NCBI GenBank assembly: GCA_002431845.1
Contig: DJEH01000127.1
Coordinates: 27,649 to 43,324, forward strand
Direction of reading: 5' to 3'
Length of the DNA: 15,676 bases
From: Prevotellaceae bacterium UBA5903
GTDB taxonomy: Bacteria > Bacteroidota > Bacteroidia > Bacteroidales > Bacteroidaceae
The position numbers and the translations under genes are program-made. Shown piece by piece: positions 8,798 through 15,667 of the stretch. Under the pieces are notes generated by a model, which ran no database searches, was not told the origin of the DNA, and saw only the letters and a program-made list of their open reading frames with translations. The stretch's first letter is position 1, and each line of letters begins with the position of its first letter.

Positions 8798-9104
8798 TGG
8801 GTAGTTAGCTCTATTGCAACAATCAGAGAAACTTGAGTTTTTTATCACCTTAATAATAAGCTATGTTGCAAGTCCCACATGGACTTATGTATACACAAAA
8901 AATCCTAACATAAATTTCAAATCTTACCTTCCTATCAATTCTATTTATTAACTACCTTTTTACCTCCTAACTCGCACATCTTAAGCGCCATAAATCCATT
9001 CTTTTAAAAAATAAAATGCAATGAGCATTTTATTTAAAAAATGAGCCAAAATCGTTATTCATTGATAATCAACAACTTTTAATTCATCACATCATACTTT
9101 CACT
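8798..9104. other. Gene-free AT-rich region before the palindrome array
   Basis: No open frame here looks like a gene. Two small structures are visible. A 6 bp hairpin, AAGTCC/GGACTT, lies at 8870-8886. A perfect 11 bp inverted repeat, AAATAAAATGC (9009-9019) with GCATTTTATTT (9025-9035), has a 5-base loop and no T tract on the plus strand. The first 20 bases around this inverted repeat (9008-9027) recur with two mismatches at 9372-9391. Confidence 0.5.
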
Positions 9105-9216
9105 TGTAAGGATACGTATCCTTAAGGTCTTATAAAGCCTTTATAAGCACCTAAGGATACGTATTCTTAGCCTCTTAGGATACGTATCCTTAGCACTTAA
9201 GGATACGTATCCTTGT
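9105..9216. repeat. Phased array of five tandem palindromes (TAAGGATACGTATCCTTA type)
   Basis: Four copies of a palindrome with core AGGATACGTATCCT are present. Copy 1 (9107-9124) is a perfect 18 bp palindrome. Copy 2 (9151-9170) has one mismatch. Copy 3 (9177-9190 core) is perfect over 14 bp. Copy 4 (9199-9214) is perfect over 16 bp. Between copies 1 and 2 sits a different perfect palindrome, CTTATAAAGCCTTTATAAG (9129-9147). The five centres fall at about 9115.5, 9138, 9160.5, 9183.5 and 9206.5, a period of 22.5-23 bp, with only a few bases between units. This suggests an array of sites for a dimeric DNA-binding protein, or a structured repeat family. It is about 300 bp from the operon terminator on one side and about 300 bp from the next promoter on the other. 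Structure is seen directly; function is unknown. Confidence 0.85.
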
Positions 9217-9518
9217 AACGGGCAAAGCCTTTTTAAACAATATTTTAATTCACTGTATACAATACTATTACAGATTTTCGTCTATTTTGAAAGTTCAAAA
9301 TGTCAAAAATAGTTCACAAAAATGCTTATTTAAAGTAGGTGTACAATCTTGTATTTAAGCACATATTTATCAAAATAAAATGCATTGTGCAACATTCAAC
9401 AGAATAAAAAAAAACAAACAATAAAACACGGATGAACACCTCATCGTGTCATCTTTTGCTAAATACATTTTGCACTTTTCGCAAGTAGACAATATTTTAA
9501 CATACTTTCACCCACCCG
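9217..9518. other. Gene-free AT-rich region between palindrome array and promoter
   Basis: No credible gene is seen. One imperfect hairpin lies at 9426-9449 (ACACGGATGA with TCATCGTGT, one bulged base). A near-copy (18 of 20) of the sequence at 9008-9027 lies at 9372-9391. The stretch may hold regulatory sites for the downstream gene or an unrecognised small RNA, but nothing in the sequence establishes either. Confidence 0.4.
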
Positions 9519-9550
9519 TTTGATATATTAAACATTTGTATGTACTTTTG
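9519..9550 (+). promoter_or_regulatory. Bacteroidota promoter for the trefoil-domain surface protein
   Basis: TTTG (9519-9522) and TACTTTTG (9543-9550) match the -33 and -7 consensus boxes exactly, with 20 bp between them. Transcription would start near 9557, giving an unusually long leader of about 165 bases before the ATG at 9724. Confidence 0.7.
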
Positions 9551-9618
9551 CACAGAAATAATATAGCAATTTATTAAAATAACATAATCTACACACTGCC
9601 TTGATTATGAAACACATT

Positions 9619-9661
9619 GGTGCACTAAATGAACCGATTCTACTATTGAGTTCATTGCATC
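9619..9661 (+). promoter_or_regulatory. Hairpin in the long 5' leader
   Basis: Within the ~165-base leader, AATGAAC (9628-9634) pairs with GTTCATT (9650-9656). GGTGC (9619-9623) can extend the stem with GCATC (9657-9661), leaving ACTA as a bulge. A mini open frame of 25 codons (9607-9684) spans it. It may affect mRNA stability or translation; it matches no riboswitch I recognise. Confidence 0.3.
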
Positions 9662-9723
9662 AACACTCCTCAAACAGAACATAAAAAACTCTAAATCATT
9701 TAATAACAAAATCTATCAACTCA

Positions 9724-12096
9724 ATGAGAAAAATTACAAACTTATTCTTGTTGTGTGCACTCATGCTTGTTAGCATTGTTTCGGCAAAAGCCCAAACAGC
9801 TGTAAGCTACCAAGTATCTGATGCTCCAGCAAATGGCAGTTTTGCCGAAAACACGCATTGGTACACCATGAAATTGCGTGGGGCATACGTTTCGACCGAA
9901 AATGTTGATGCCAACGCTTACCTCAAGAGCACCAACGATTTTAACACCATCAACAACACCATCGACAAAGGCCTATGGTGCATCGTGGGCAACGAAACCG
10001 AGGGCTACAAACTCTACAACAAGAGCGAGGGGGCAACCAAGGTGTTAGCACTCAACTACCAAAGCGGAAACACTGGTGGCGATGCGAGAGCCAAAATGGT
10101 GGATGCAACGCTCAGCAATGCTACTGCGCAAGGTGCCAACAATTGGCTCACCACCTTCAACATTCACGCAAACACAAGCAAGAATGAAGGTGGCTTCACA
10201 CTTTCTGTAAAAGGATTGACAAACTACTATATCAATCAACGTGACAACTACGTATCATTCTGGATAAATAATAGTGGTAACGAAGATACGGGCTCAACAT
10301 TCTACTTTTACAATATTGCGAGCTATGCAACAGATGCCGTAAACGAAGCACAATCATTGATTACTACGTTCACGGGTCATGTAGGAGGAGTTTTCCAACC
10401 TACGCAAGCCGAGTTCGAAGCTTACAAAACAAGCATACAAGGCCTTACTACAGACAACATTACTTGGGACAATCTGCAAACAAGTTTATCCACCATCAAC
10501 ACTAAGGTTGCTGCGTTCAAGAGCCAAATTGATAGCCACAAGCCTACTGTAGGACAAAAATATGCTATCAAAAATAATTACACAAGCAAGTATATCACTC
10601 CTAACGTAATTCCTGGTAACAACCTCTACGTAAACAAAGGCGACAAGGTAAAGGCCTCTGTATGGATTGTTGAAAACGGCGATAGCGAAGGTACTTTTAA
10701 ACTAAAAAATGCATACTCAGGACTTTATGCAAGCAACGCTACAGTAAACACTGATGCAAGCAGCCTATATATCGTCAGCTATGGTTACAATAGTGATGGA
10801 CTCGCTGCCATCGGTACAACCTCAAACCTTAATAGCAGCACATGGTACCACGCTAATAATGACGACCATGTAATACTTTATGGACGTAACGCAGGCGCAA
10901 GCAAATGGATATTTGAACCTGTAAGCGATGAAGACTACAACACTTTGGCCAACAACATTGACACGCATATCAATACACTTGTGAATAGCCCCGCCGACAT
11001 TCTTACTGTTGCAGCCAACGAAAAAGCTACGCTAAAAGCTAATCCAACCTACGAAAACTACCTTGCTTATAAGCAAAAAGTGAAAGCAGGTACTGACAAT
11101 CAATACATACGTCTTCAATGTGCTAAGAGCGGAAACAATCGTTTCTTAGGCTTGAATGATAGCTACACCGTTGGCCGCTCGTTAGAGGCTTCTACACAAA
11201 AAACAAACCTTAGTAACATTTGGAAACTTGTGCCCATTGAAGGCTCTACTCAATATAAGTTGATGAATGCCAACACAGGTACATACCTAACAGGGCTAAC
11301 CAATGCCACTGATGGTAGCAACAACAATGCTCCAAACTTAACAAACTTTGAGCATGGCTATGCCTTTACCTTTAGCATCAAAAATGAAAGCAATGGCAAC
11401 TACAATGTGATTGATGGCAACAACAACAAACTCAATGCCGAAACCAACGGATGCATTAATTATTGGACTGCTGACGCAAACGCAGGTTGGTACATTCTTA
11501 AAGCTACCGACATACAAGTGGCTCTACACGAATTGGGCGATGCTTCTTATGCAAGTTTATTTCTCCCCTATAGCATTTCGGCTGTAGATGGTGCTACTGC
11601 TTATGTAGCTGAAACCGAAGCTACAGGCAACACTCTCGTTGTGAAATCTACCGAGGATGGTGGCTTTGCTGCCAACGCAGGCGTAGTACTTGTGAGCGAC
11701 ACAAAGGCTACAACCGCAACCCTTACGCTTGGCGAAAATAGCAACACAAGTGTGCTGAGCGGAACCAATGCCCCAGTGAGCGTTACCGACGATAACCGCG
11801 CGAACTACCTTGTATTTGGTCCCAAAGATGGCGCAACAAGCACTGTTGGCTTCTGGACGCCAGCCTCTACACTCACAACCATCCCTGCCAATCGTGCATA
11901 CTATCAAGCACCAAACGGACAAGCCGTAGCACTTGTTTTTGGCGGCAACACAACAGACATCAACAATGCGCTTGCTAATGGCATTAACGCAGCAAACACC
12001 AATGCACCCGTGTTCGACCTCAGTGGCCGCCGTGTGGCTAAAGCTTTAAATGGCGGTGTTTACATTCAAAATGGCAAGAAATACATTGTGAAATAA
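9724..12096 (+). CDS. Secreted protein with three ricin-type trefoil-like segments and a Prevotella-type C-terminal tail
   Basis: This 790-residue protein has a clear signal peptide (1-24, ending AKAQ). Three beta-rich segments with trefoil-like motifs follow, at about 40-200, 274-400 and 458-593. Typical patterns are LWCIVGN...YKLYN, ASVWIVENG...FKLKNAYSGLYAS and SNIWKLVPIEG...YKLMNANTGTYLTG. They are separated by predicted helical spacers (about 201-270 and 401-455). A beta-sandwich-like module covers 598-740, beginning LHELGDASYASLFLPY. The tail (about 762-790) contains PVFDLSGRR and GGVYIQNGKKYIVK. Related folds bind carbohydrates, so a glycan-binding surface or secreted role is plausible, but no catalytic motif is visible. 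The tail parallels that of the SGNH protein at 255-2810. A near-consensus promoter lies upstream and a small-peptide gene starts 39 bp downstream. Domain identity is inferred from sequence pattern; exact function unknown. Confidence 0.8.
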   Translation: MRKITNLFLLCALMLVSIVSAKAQTAVSYQVSDAPANGSFAENTHWYTMKLRGAYVSTENVDANAYLKSTNDFNTINNTIDKGLWCIVGNETEGYKLYNKSEGATKVLALNYQSGNTGGDARAKMVDATLSNATAQGANNWLTTFNIHANTSKNEGGFTLSVKGLTNYYINQRDNYVSFWINNSGNEDTGSTFYFYNIASYATDAVNEAQSLITTFTGHVGGVFQPTQAEFEAYKTSIQGLTTDNITWDNLQTSLSTINTKVAAFKSQIDSHKPTVGQKYAIKNNYTSKYITPNVIPGNNLYVNKGDKVKASVWIVENGDSEGTFKLKNAYSGLYASNATVNTDASSLYIVSYGYNSDGLAAIGTTSNLNSSTWYHANNDDHVILYGRNAGASKWIFEPVSDEDYNTLANNIDTHINTLVNSPADILTVAANEKATLKANPTYENYLAYKQKVKAGTDNQYIRLQCAKSGNNRFLGLNDSYTVGRSLEASTQKTNLSNIWKLVPIEGSTQYKLMNANTGTYLTGLTNATDGSNNNAPNLTNFEHGYAFTFSIKNESNGNYNVIDGNNNKLNAETNGCINYWTADANAGWYILKATDIQVALHELGDASYASLFLPYSISAVDGATAYVAETEATGNTLVVKSTEDGGFAANAGVVLVSDTKATTATLTLGENSNTSVLSGTNAPVSVTDDNRANYLVFGPKDGATSTVGFWTPASTLTTIPANRAYYQAPNGQAVALVFGGNTTDINNALANGINAANTNAPVFDLSGRRVAKALNGGVYIQNGKKYIVK

Positions 12097-12135
12097 ACTA
12101 TTCTGTTAAACACAAAAAACAATATTTTCAGCATT

Positions 12136-12327
12136 ATGAAAAAACAATATATTGCTCCATCGCTCGCTGTATTTAACTACGTAACTCCTCTCACCCCACT
12201 ATGTGCAAGCCAAGTTTTTGGTATTGGCTCAAGCGATGAGGAAAAGGGTGGTACAACCTCAAGCGTATGGTCTAACAAGCAGCAAACGCCTAATCAAGGT
12301 GGCATGTGGAGCCACATGGACGACTAA
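12136..12327 (+). CDS. Small 63-residue peptide, MKKxYIxP-type, unknown function
   Basis: The protein begins MKKQYIAPSLAVFNYVTPL, then LCASQVFGIGSSDEEKGG, and ends in a hydrophilic Gly/Ser/Gln-rich part finishing GGMWSHMDD. It has no proper signal peptide or membrane helix. Short proteins starting MKKxYIxPxxxV are frequent and mostly uncharacterised in Bacteroidota. The shape (conserved N-terminal segment, a small turn around residues 25-32, variable polar C-terminus) recalls ribosomal peptide precursors, but no maturation enzyme or peptide exporter is in the window. The gene lies 39 bp after the trefoil protein, without an intervening terminator or recognisable promoter, so it is probably co-transcribed. 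It is followed by terminator hairpins. That it is a real gene is supported by its position and N-terminal pattern; function unknown. Confidence 0.65.
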   Translation: MKKQYIAPSLAVFNYVTPLTPLCASQVFGIGSSDEEKGGTTSSVWSNKQQTPNQGGMWSHMDD

Positions 12328-12349
12328 CAGATTGTCTGTGCACAACCAA

Positions 12350-12373
12350 ATCTTTTCGCTTATCAGAAAAGAT
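12350..12373 (+). terminator. Possible first terminator after the small-peptide gene
   Basis: ATCTTTTC (12350-12357) pairs perfectly with GAAAAGAT (12366-12373) around an 8-base loop, 22 bp after the stop codon. The stem is AT-rich and the tract after it (CATTAAGTTTTATT) is weak, so the stronger hairpin just downstream is the more likely terminator. Confidence 0.35.
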
Positions 12374-12393
12374 CATTAAGTTTTATTAAAAAG

Positions 12394-12430
12394 AGGGCAT
12401 ACGAACTTCGGTACGTATGCCCTTGTTCAT
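12394..12430 (+). terminator. Terminator hairpin with UUCG tetraloop after the small-peptide gene
   Basis: GGGCATACG (12395-12403) pairs perfectly with CGTATGCCC (12414-12422). After one A-A mismatch, two further pairs close a C(TTCG)G tetraloop (12406-12411). TTGTTCATT follows on the plus strand. On the minus strand a stronger T run (CTCTTTTT) follows, so it may work in both directions. Confidence 0.75.
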
Positions 12431-12556
12431 TACAAGCAAAATATTATAAGTGGATATTCAAAAATTATATAGAAGAATACTAAGCTTGCTATATCGTCCC
12501 TTCGGTACTTGCTTAATAGCTCTTACATAACAATAAAAAGAACAAAAATACATACA

Positions 12557-12587
12557 CAAAAAAAGAGTTATTCCGAAGAACAACTCT
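12557..12587 (-). terminator. Intrinsic terminator of the tandem tRNA-Phe transcript
   Basis: On the minus strand AGAGTTGTTC pairs with GAATAACTCT (10 pairs including one G-T) around a TTCG tetraloop, followed by a run of seven T. It begins 7 bp after the 3' end of the distal tRNA. Confidence 0.85.
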
Positions 12588-12594
12588 CTTTACG

Positions 12595-12667
12595 TGGTGC
12601 CACCAGGAATCGAACCGGGGACACAAGGATTTTCAGTCCTTTGCTCTACCAACTGAGCTATGGCACC
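12595..12667 (-). tRNA. tRNA-Phe (anticodon GAA), distal copy
   Basis: The 73-base gene folds as a standard cloverleaf. The acceptor stem is GGTGCCA/TGGCACC with discriminator A, the D-stem GCTC/GAGC, and the anticodon stem AAGGA/TCCTT around CTGAAAA. The anticodon GAA lies at 12634-12632. The T-loop is TTCGATT. The T-stem has a C-T mismatch at positions 51-63. The terminal CCA is not encoded (CGT follows). It is identical to the copy at 12702-12774. Confidence 0.95.
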
Positions 12668-12701
12668 AAAACTATATGATTAATGAAGTACTTTAAATAA
12701 G

Positions 12702-12774
12702 TGGTGCCACCAGGAATCGAACCGGGGACACAAGGATTTTCAGTCCTTTGCTCTACCAACTGAGCTATGGCACC
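12702..12774 (-). tRNA. tRNA-Phe (anticodon GAA), promoter-proximal copy
   Basis: All 73 bases match the copy at 12595-12667, including the mismatched T-stem pair and the missing CCA. A 34 bp AT-rich spacer separates the two. One promoter upstream and one terminator downstream indicate a two-tRNA transcript. Confidence 0.95.
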
Positions 12775-12791
12775 TTGCTTATTTGCGAGTG

Positions 12792-12822
12792 CAAAGGTAC
12801 GAGAAAGTTTTAAATAACCAAA
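12792..12822 (-). promoter_or_regulatory. Promoter of the tandem tRNA-Phe genes
   Basis: On the minus strand TTTG (12822-12819) and TACCTTTG (12799-12792) match the Bacteroidota consensus exactly with 19 bp between. The start would fall just ahead of the tRNA 5' end at 12774. It also marks where the AraC gene cannot sensibly start further upstream. Confidence 0.85.
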
Positions 12823-12944
12823 GCATTTCTGCATTTTTTTTAAACAAAATATTTTTTTCTTACTTATTTAAGCAAGTTTTGCGAAAAATCATCACCTTTG
12901 CATATACAACCACCAAATTCATATATCCACACACTATCTCTAAT

Positions 12945-13829
12945 ATGAAAGCCTCTTACACTCCAGAAACGCATACATTCCACATAAAAGAAAAGAAGTC
13001 GAGACACGAAATCGGCAAAGAGTTGATAGTTCTTGACAACATTGCATGGGAAGACCTAAAAGAAACGCCTATGCAAATAGGTTTGTTGCTTTTTGTGCTT
13101 TGCACCGAAGGAGAAGTGGCATTCACACTAAACAACTGCAAGAGAGAGATGAAGCGTGGCGACCTGCTCATCCTCTTTGGCGACCAAGTAGTTGAAGAGC
13201 AGAGTGTGGCCAAAGACTTCCATGCCAAGGTGGTGCTGATGTCGCGTACATTTGCCCAAAACTGCATGGCGGGCCTTAGCAAGATGTGGCCTTACTTGCT
13301 CTATCTTACCGAACATCCCATCGTGACAACCACCAAAGAGGAGCAAGATTGGCTGATAGACTGCTACAACTTGGTGTGCCGTCGGCTAAAGCGACAAACA
13401 GGCAAGTACACACAAGAGGCTACAATATCGCTTGTCAGAGCATTCTATTTTGAAATGTGCAATCTACTCGACTCGCGCGTAAAGATTGAGCCTTCTGAGG
13501 CGCAAACACGTGCATACGCCATCTTTGATGAGTTTGTCCGACTTGCATCAGACAACTTTAAGCAAGAGCGTAGTGTTGAGTGGTACAGCAACAAAATGTG
13601 TCTTACGCCCAAGCATCTATCTGAAGTGGTAAAGCAAGTCAGTGGTCGGACAGCTGGACAATGGATAACCTCTTTGGTAATTATCGAAATCAAGTCTATG
13701 CTCAAACTAAGCACGTTGTCTATCAAAGAGATAGCACAAGAGATGAACTTTCCGAACCAAAGTTTTATGGGCAAATATTTCAAGAACATTGAGGGAGTTT
13801 CGCCCTCTGATTATAGAAAAACGTTTTAA
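12945..13829 (+). CDS. AraC-family transcriptional regulator
   Basis: Translated from the ATG at 12945, the protein is 294 residues, normal for the family. The open frame continues upstream to an ATG at 12783, but that part overlaps the tRNA promoter and encodes an atypical Phe/Lys/Thr-rich stretch. The N-terminal half (about 20-105) is a cupin-like sensing domain containing EGEVAFTLNNCKREMKRGDL. The C-terminal AraC DNA-binding domain (about 205-294) has two helix-turn-helix motifs: RSVEWYSNKMCLTPKHLSEV and LSIKEIAQEMNFPNQSFMGKYFK, ending GVSPSDYR. Proteins of this shape in Bacteroidota often control envelope or stress genes. The ligand and targets are unknown; no adjacent gene is an obvious target, as it is divergent from the tRNA genes and convergent with ispH. 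Confidence 0.9.
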   Translation: MKASYTPETHTFHIKEKKSRHEIGKELIVLDNIAWEDLKETPMQIGLLLFVLCTEGEVAFTLNNCKREMKRGDLLILFGDQVVEEQSVAKDFHAKVVLMSRTFAQNCMAGLSKMWPYLLYLTEHPIVTTTKEEQDWLIDCYNLVCRRLKRQTGKYTQEATISLVRAFYFEMCNLLDSRVKIEPSEAQTRAYAIFDEFVRLASDNFKQERSVEWYSNKMCLTPKHLSEVVKQVSGRTAGQWITSLVIIEIKSMLKLSTLSIKEIAQEMNFPNQSFMGKYFKNIEGVSPSDYRKTF

Positions 13830-13849
13830 AAACAGAGAAAAAGCATAAA

Positions 13850-13905
13850 CGCACACATTGAGTGTCATGCTACAAGGCATGTTGCTCTATGTGTGCGCTT
13901 GTTAT
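13850..13905. terminator. Long bidirectional terminator between AraC gene and ispH
   Basis: CGCACACAT (13850-13858) pairs with ATGTGTGCG (13889-13897). The stem continues inward through GAG/CTC and two wobble pairs to CATGC/GCATG (13866-13870 with 13877-13881) around a 6-base loop. Plus-strand sequence after it is CTTGTTATTTT, and minus-strand sequence after it is T-rich (GCTTTTTCT). It sits exactly between two convergent genes. Confidence 0.8.
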
Positions 13906-13906
13906 T

Positions 13907-14767
13907 TTAAAAATTACTTATCTTTTCAGCACAACGCTCCATAAGCCATTTGGGGGTGGACGTAGCTCCACAAATGCCCACACTGCTGGCTTCTTTAAAC
14001 CACTCTGGACGTATAGCATCGGGCGTATCAACAAGGTAGGCATGCGGATTTACCTGTCGGCAAGCCTCGTGCAAAACTCTGCCGTTAGAACTTTTTAGGC
14101 CACATACAAACACCACCACATCGTGTCGTGCAGCAAATGCTTTTATATTAGGCAAGCGGTTGGCTACCTGCCGACAGATGGTATCGAAATAACGAAAAGT
14201 GGCAGGCTCTTGCATGTGTTGCGTGATGTAGTCTACTATCTTTCGAAAGCCTTCAAGCGGTTTGGTTGTTTGCGAGAAGAGAGCTATCGGGCGAGAAAAA
14301 TCAAGTTTAGCAGCCTCTTCTACTCCCTCTATCACGATAGCCTCGCCATTAGTTTGTCCCACAAGTCCCAACACCTCAGCATGTCCACGCTTGCCGTATA
14401 TCACTATTTGCGGATGCTGAGTTTCAGAATAAACCTTTTTAATGCGACGCTGCAATTGTAGCACTACAGGGCAAGTTGCATCAATTATACAAATGCCGCG
14501 TTCACGGGCTAAAGCGTATGTAGCAGGAGGCTCACCATGTGCCCGCAGCAGCACTTTGGTACCTTTAGGCAAGTTGGCTAATGCAGAGTGATCAATGGTT
14601 TGCAGCCCCAATGTGTGCAGACGTTCGCATTCACTGCCGTTGTGCACAATATCGCCCAAGCAGCAAAGCGAAGCAGAGTTTTGCAGCTCTTCTTCGGCCT
14701 TGCGTATAGCAGTAGTTACGCCAAAACAAAAGCCCGAAGATTCATCTATTTCGATATGTAGTTTCAT
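13907..14767 (-). CDS. ispH: 4-hydroxy-3-methylbut-2-enyl diphosphate reductase (IspH/LytB)
   Basis: IspH is the last enzyme of the non-mevalonate isoprenoid pathway, reducing HMBPP to isopentenyl and dimethylallyl diphosphate in the cytoplasm with a [4Fe-4S] cluster. The 286-residue protein has the three cluster cysteines, Cys14 (SGFCFGV), Cys99 (DATCP) and Cys198 (DTICRQVANR). It also has the substrate-site residues His42 (GDIVHN), His77 (RAHGEPP), His129-Glu131 (KRGHAE), the SQTT motif (165-168), Ser226/227 and Asn228 (GLKSSNG), and Ser270 (GATSTP). Length is normal. It starts 18 bp after the TonB-family gene on the same strand and is probably co-transcribed with it, an association without a clear functional link. 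Confidence 0.97.
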   Translation of the reverse strand: MKLHIEIDESSGFCFGVTTAIRKAEEELQNSASLCCLGDIVHNGSECERLHTLGLQTIDHSALANLPKGTKVLLRAHGEPPATYALARERGICIIDATCPVVLQLQRRIKKVYSETQHPQIVIYGKRGHAEVLGLVGQTNGEAIVIEGVEEAAKLDFSRPIALFSQTTKPLEGFRKIVDYITQHMQEPATFRYFDTICRQVANRLPNIKAFAARHDVVVFVCGLKSSNGRVLHEACRQVNPHAYLVDTPDAIRPEWFKEASSVGICGATSTPKWLMERCAEKISNF

Positions 14768-14785
14768 AAAAGGAGTGGAGAAAAG

Positions 14786-15589
14786 TCAGTTCAATTTAAA
14801 ATCAATAGGCATGGTTATCTTCACCTGTGTGGGATAGCCATGTTCGTCAGTTCCGGGTTTCCACTTAGGCATGCTTTTGAGCGCATTCATTGCCGAGCGA
14901 AATATTTGTGTATCAAAAGCATTTTTTACGTCATAGTCTGTAGTGTTTCCATCAGCATCTACAATAAAGCTAATAGTGATAGACCCTTGTAACTGCCTAT
15001 TGATACACGAAGTAGGATAAACTATATGCTCGTCCATCCAGCGCATAAAAGCACGTAAGCCGCCAGGAAACTCTGGCATAAGCGACACTTGCTCCGTAGG
15101 CACAATCTTTTGTTTGGCCAAGGGAAGGGTTTCATCGTGAATGCCCGTGGTGTCTACAAGAGGAGTAGTTATTACCTTATCGCCCGGATCGTAAGTGATA
15201 GGGCCTTCAATGCCTATTGACTCAAGTGGCGGCAAACCATCTACTATTTTAGGATGAGCCGCCGATTTAGCATTAGGACTCATACGTTGCGAAGGCACTT
15301 GGCGTGCTGTAGCCAAGAATTTCACCTTATAGCCTTCTTTTAAGTCGGCAGGCTTTTGGGCAAATGCATCTTCGGCAGCCTTCATGTTGCGTGCTGCCAT
15401 AATGTGAAGATAAAGAGCTGTGCCACCATGAATAAGGCCAACACAAGCCAACGTGCCTAATATAATCGTCAGAACACGGCGATAGCGAGTGCCTGTTTGC
15501 TCGCGCAGTTTATAGGCACCATATTCCTTGTTGCGACCATCAAATACCATGTCGCACCATTCTTTGGATAATAAATCAGACGAATGCAC
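14786..15589 (-). CDS. TonB-family energy-transducing protein
   Basis: TonB proteins carry proton-motive energy from ExbB/ExbD to outer-membrane receptors. This 267-residue protein starts with the Bacteroidota motif DMVFDGRNKEYGAYKLR (about 13-29), typical of the cytoplasmic segment. One membrane helix (about 39-64) and a periplasmic linker of about 100 residues with few Pro-Lys repeats follow. The TonB C-terminal domain (about 172-266) has PEFPGGLRAFMRWM, YP, QGSITISFIVDADG and MPKWKPG. No exbB or exbD is adjacent, so it may be one of several TonB copies using a shared motor. A consensus promoter lies upstream and ispH follows. Confidence 0.92.
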   Translation of the reverse strand: MHSSDLLSKEWCDMVFDGRNKEYGAYKLREQTGTRYRRVLTIILGTLACVGLIHGGTALYLHIMAARNMKAAEDAFAQKPADLKEGYKVKFLATARQVPSQRMSPNAKSAAHPKIVDGLPPLESIGIEGPITYDPGDKVITTPLVDTTGIHDETLPLAKQKIVPTEQVSLMPEFPGGLRAFMRWMDEHIVYPTSCINRQLQGSITISFIVDADGNTTDYDVKNAFDTQIFRSAMNALKSMPKWKPGTDEHGYPTQVKITMPIDFKLN

Positions 15590-15636
15590 GTTATATTATA
15601 AATAATTCTCTTTAAATAGTAGTTTTAAAATCTATG

Positions 15637-15667
15637 CAAAGGTAGTGCAAGGCGAGAGATGTACAAA
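15637..15667 (-). promoter_or_regulatory. Promoter of the TonB-family / ispH operon
   Basis: On the minus strand TTTG (15667-15664) and TACCTTTG (15644-15637) match the consensus exactly with 19 bp between. The transcript would begin about 40 bases before the ATG at 15589. Confidence 0.85.

Noticed and set aside
9105..9216. CRISPR array
   Set aside because: The repeats are palindromes separated by only a few bases, so there are no spacers, and no cas gene is nearby.
9426..9449. Bulged 9 bp hairpin as a terminator or small RNA end
   Set aside because: No gene or promoter is visible just upstream and the following T run is weak.
9607..9684. 25-codon open frame in the leader of the trefoil gene
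   Set aside because: No ribosome-binding signal, signal-peptide character or recognisable pattern is present; a frame this short is expected by chance.
12893..12900. CACCTTTG as the -7 box of the AraC gene promoter
   Set aside because: It misses the first consensus base, and the only nearby TTTG (12878-12881) is 11 bp away, too close for a -33 box.
12783..12944. N-terminal extension of the AraC protein from the ATG at 12783
   Set aside because: The stretch overlaps the tRNA-Phe promoter, is unlike AraC-family N-termini, and the ATG at 12945 gives a normal 294-residue protein.
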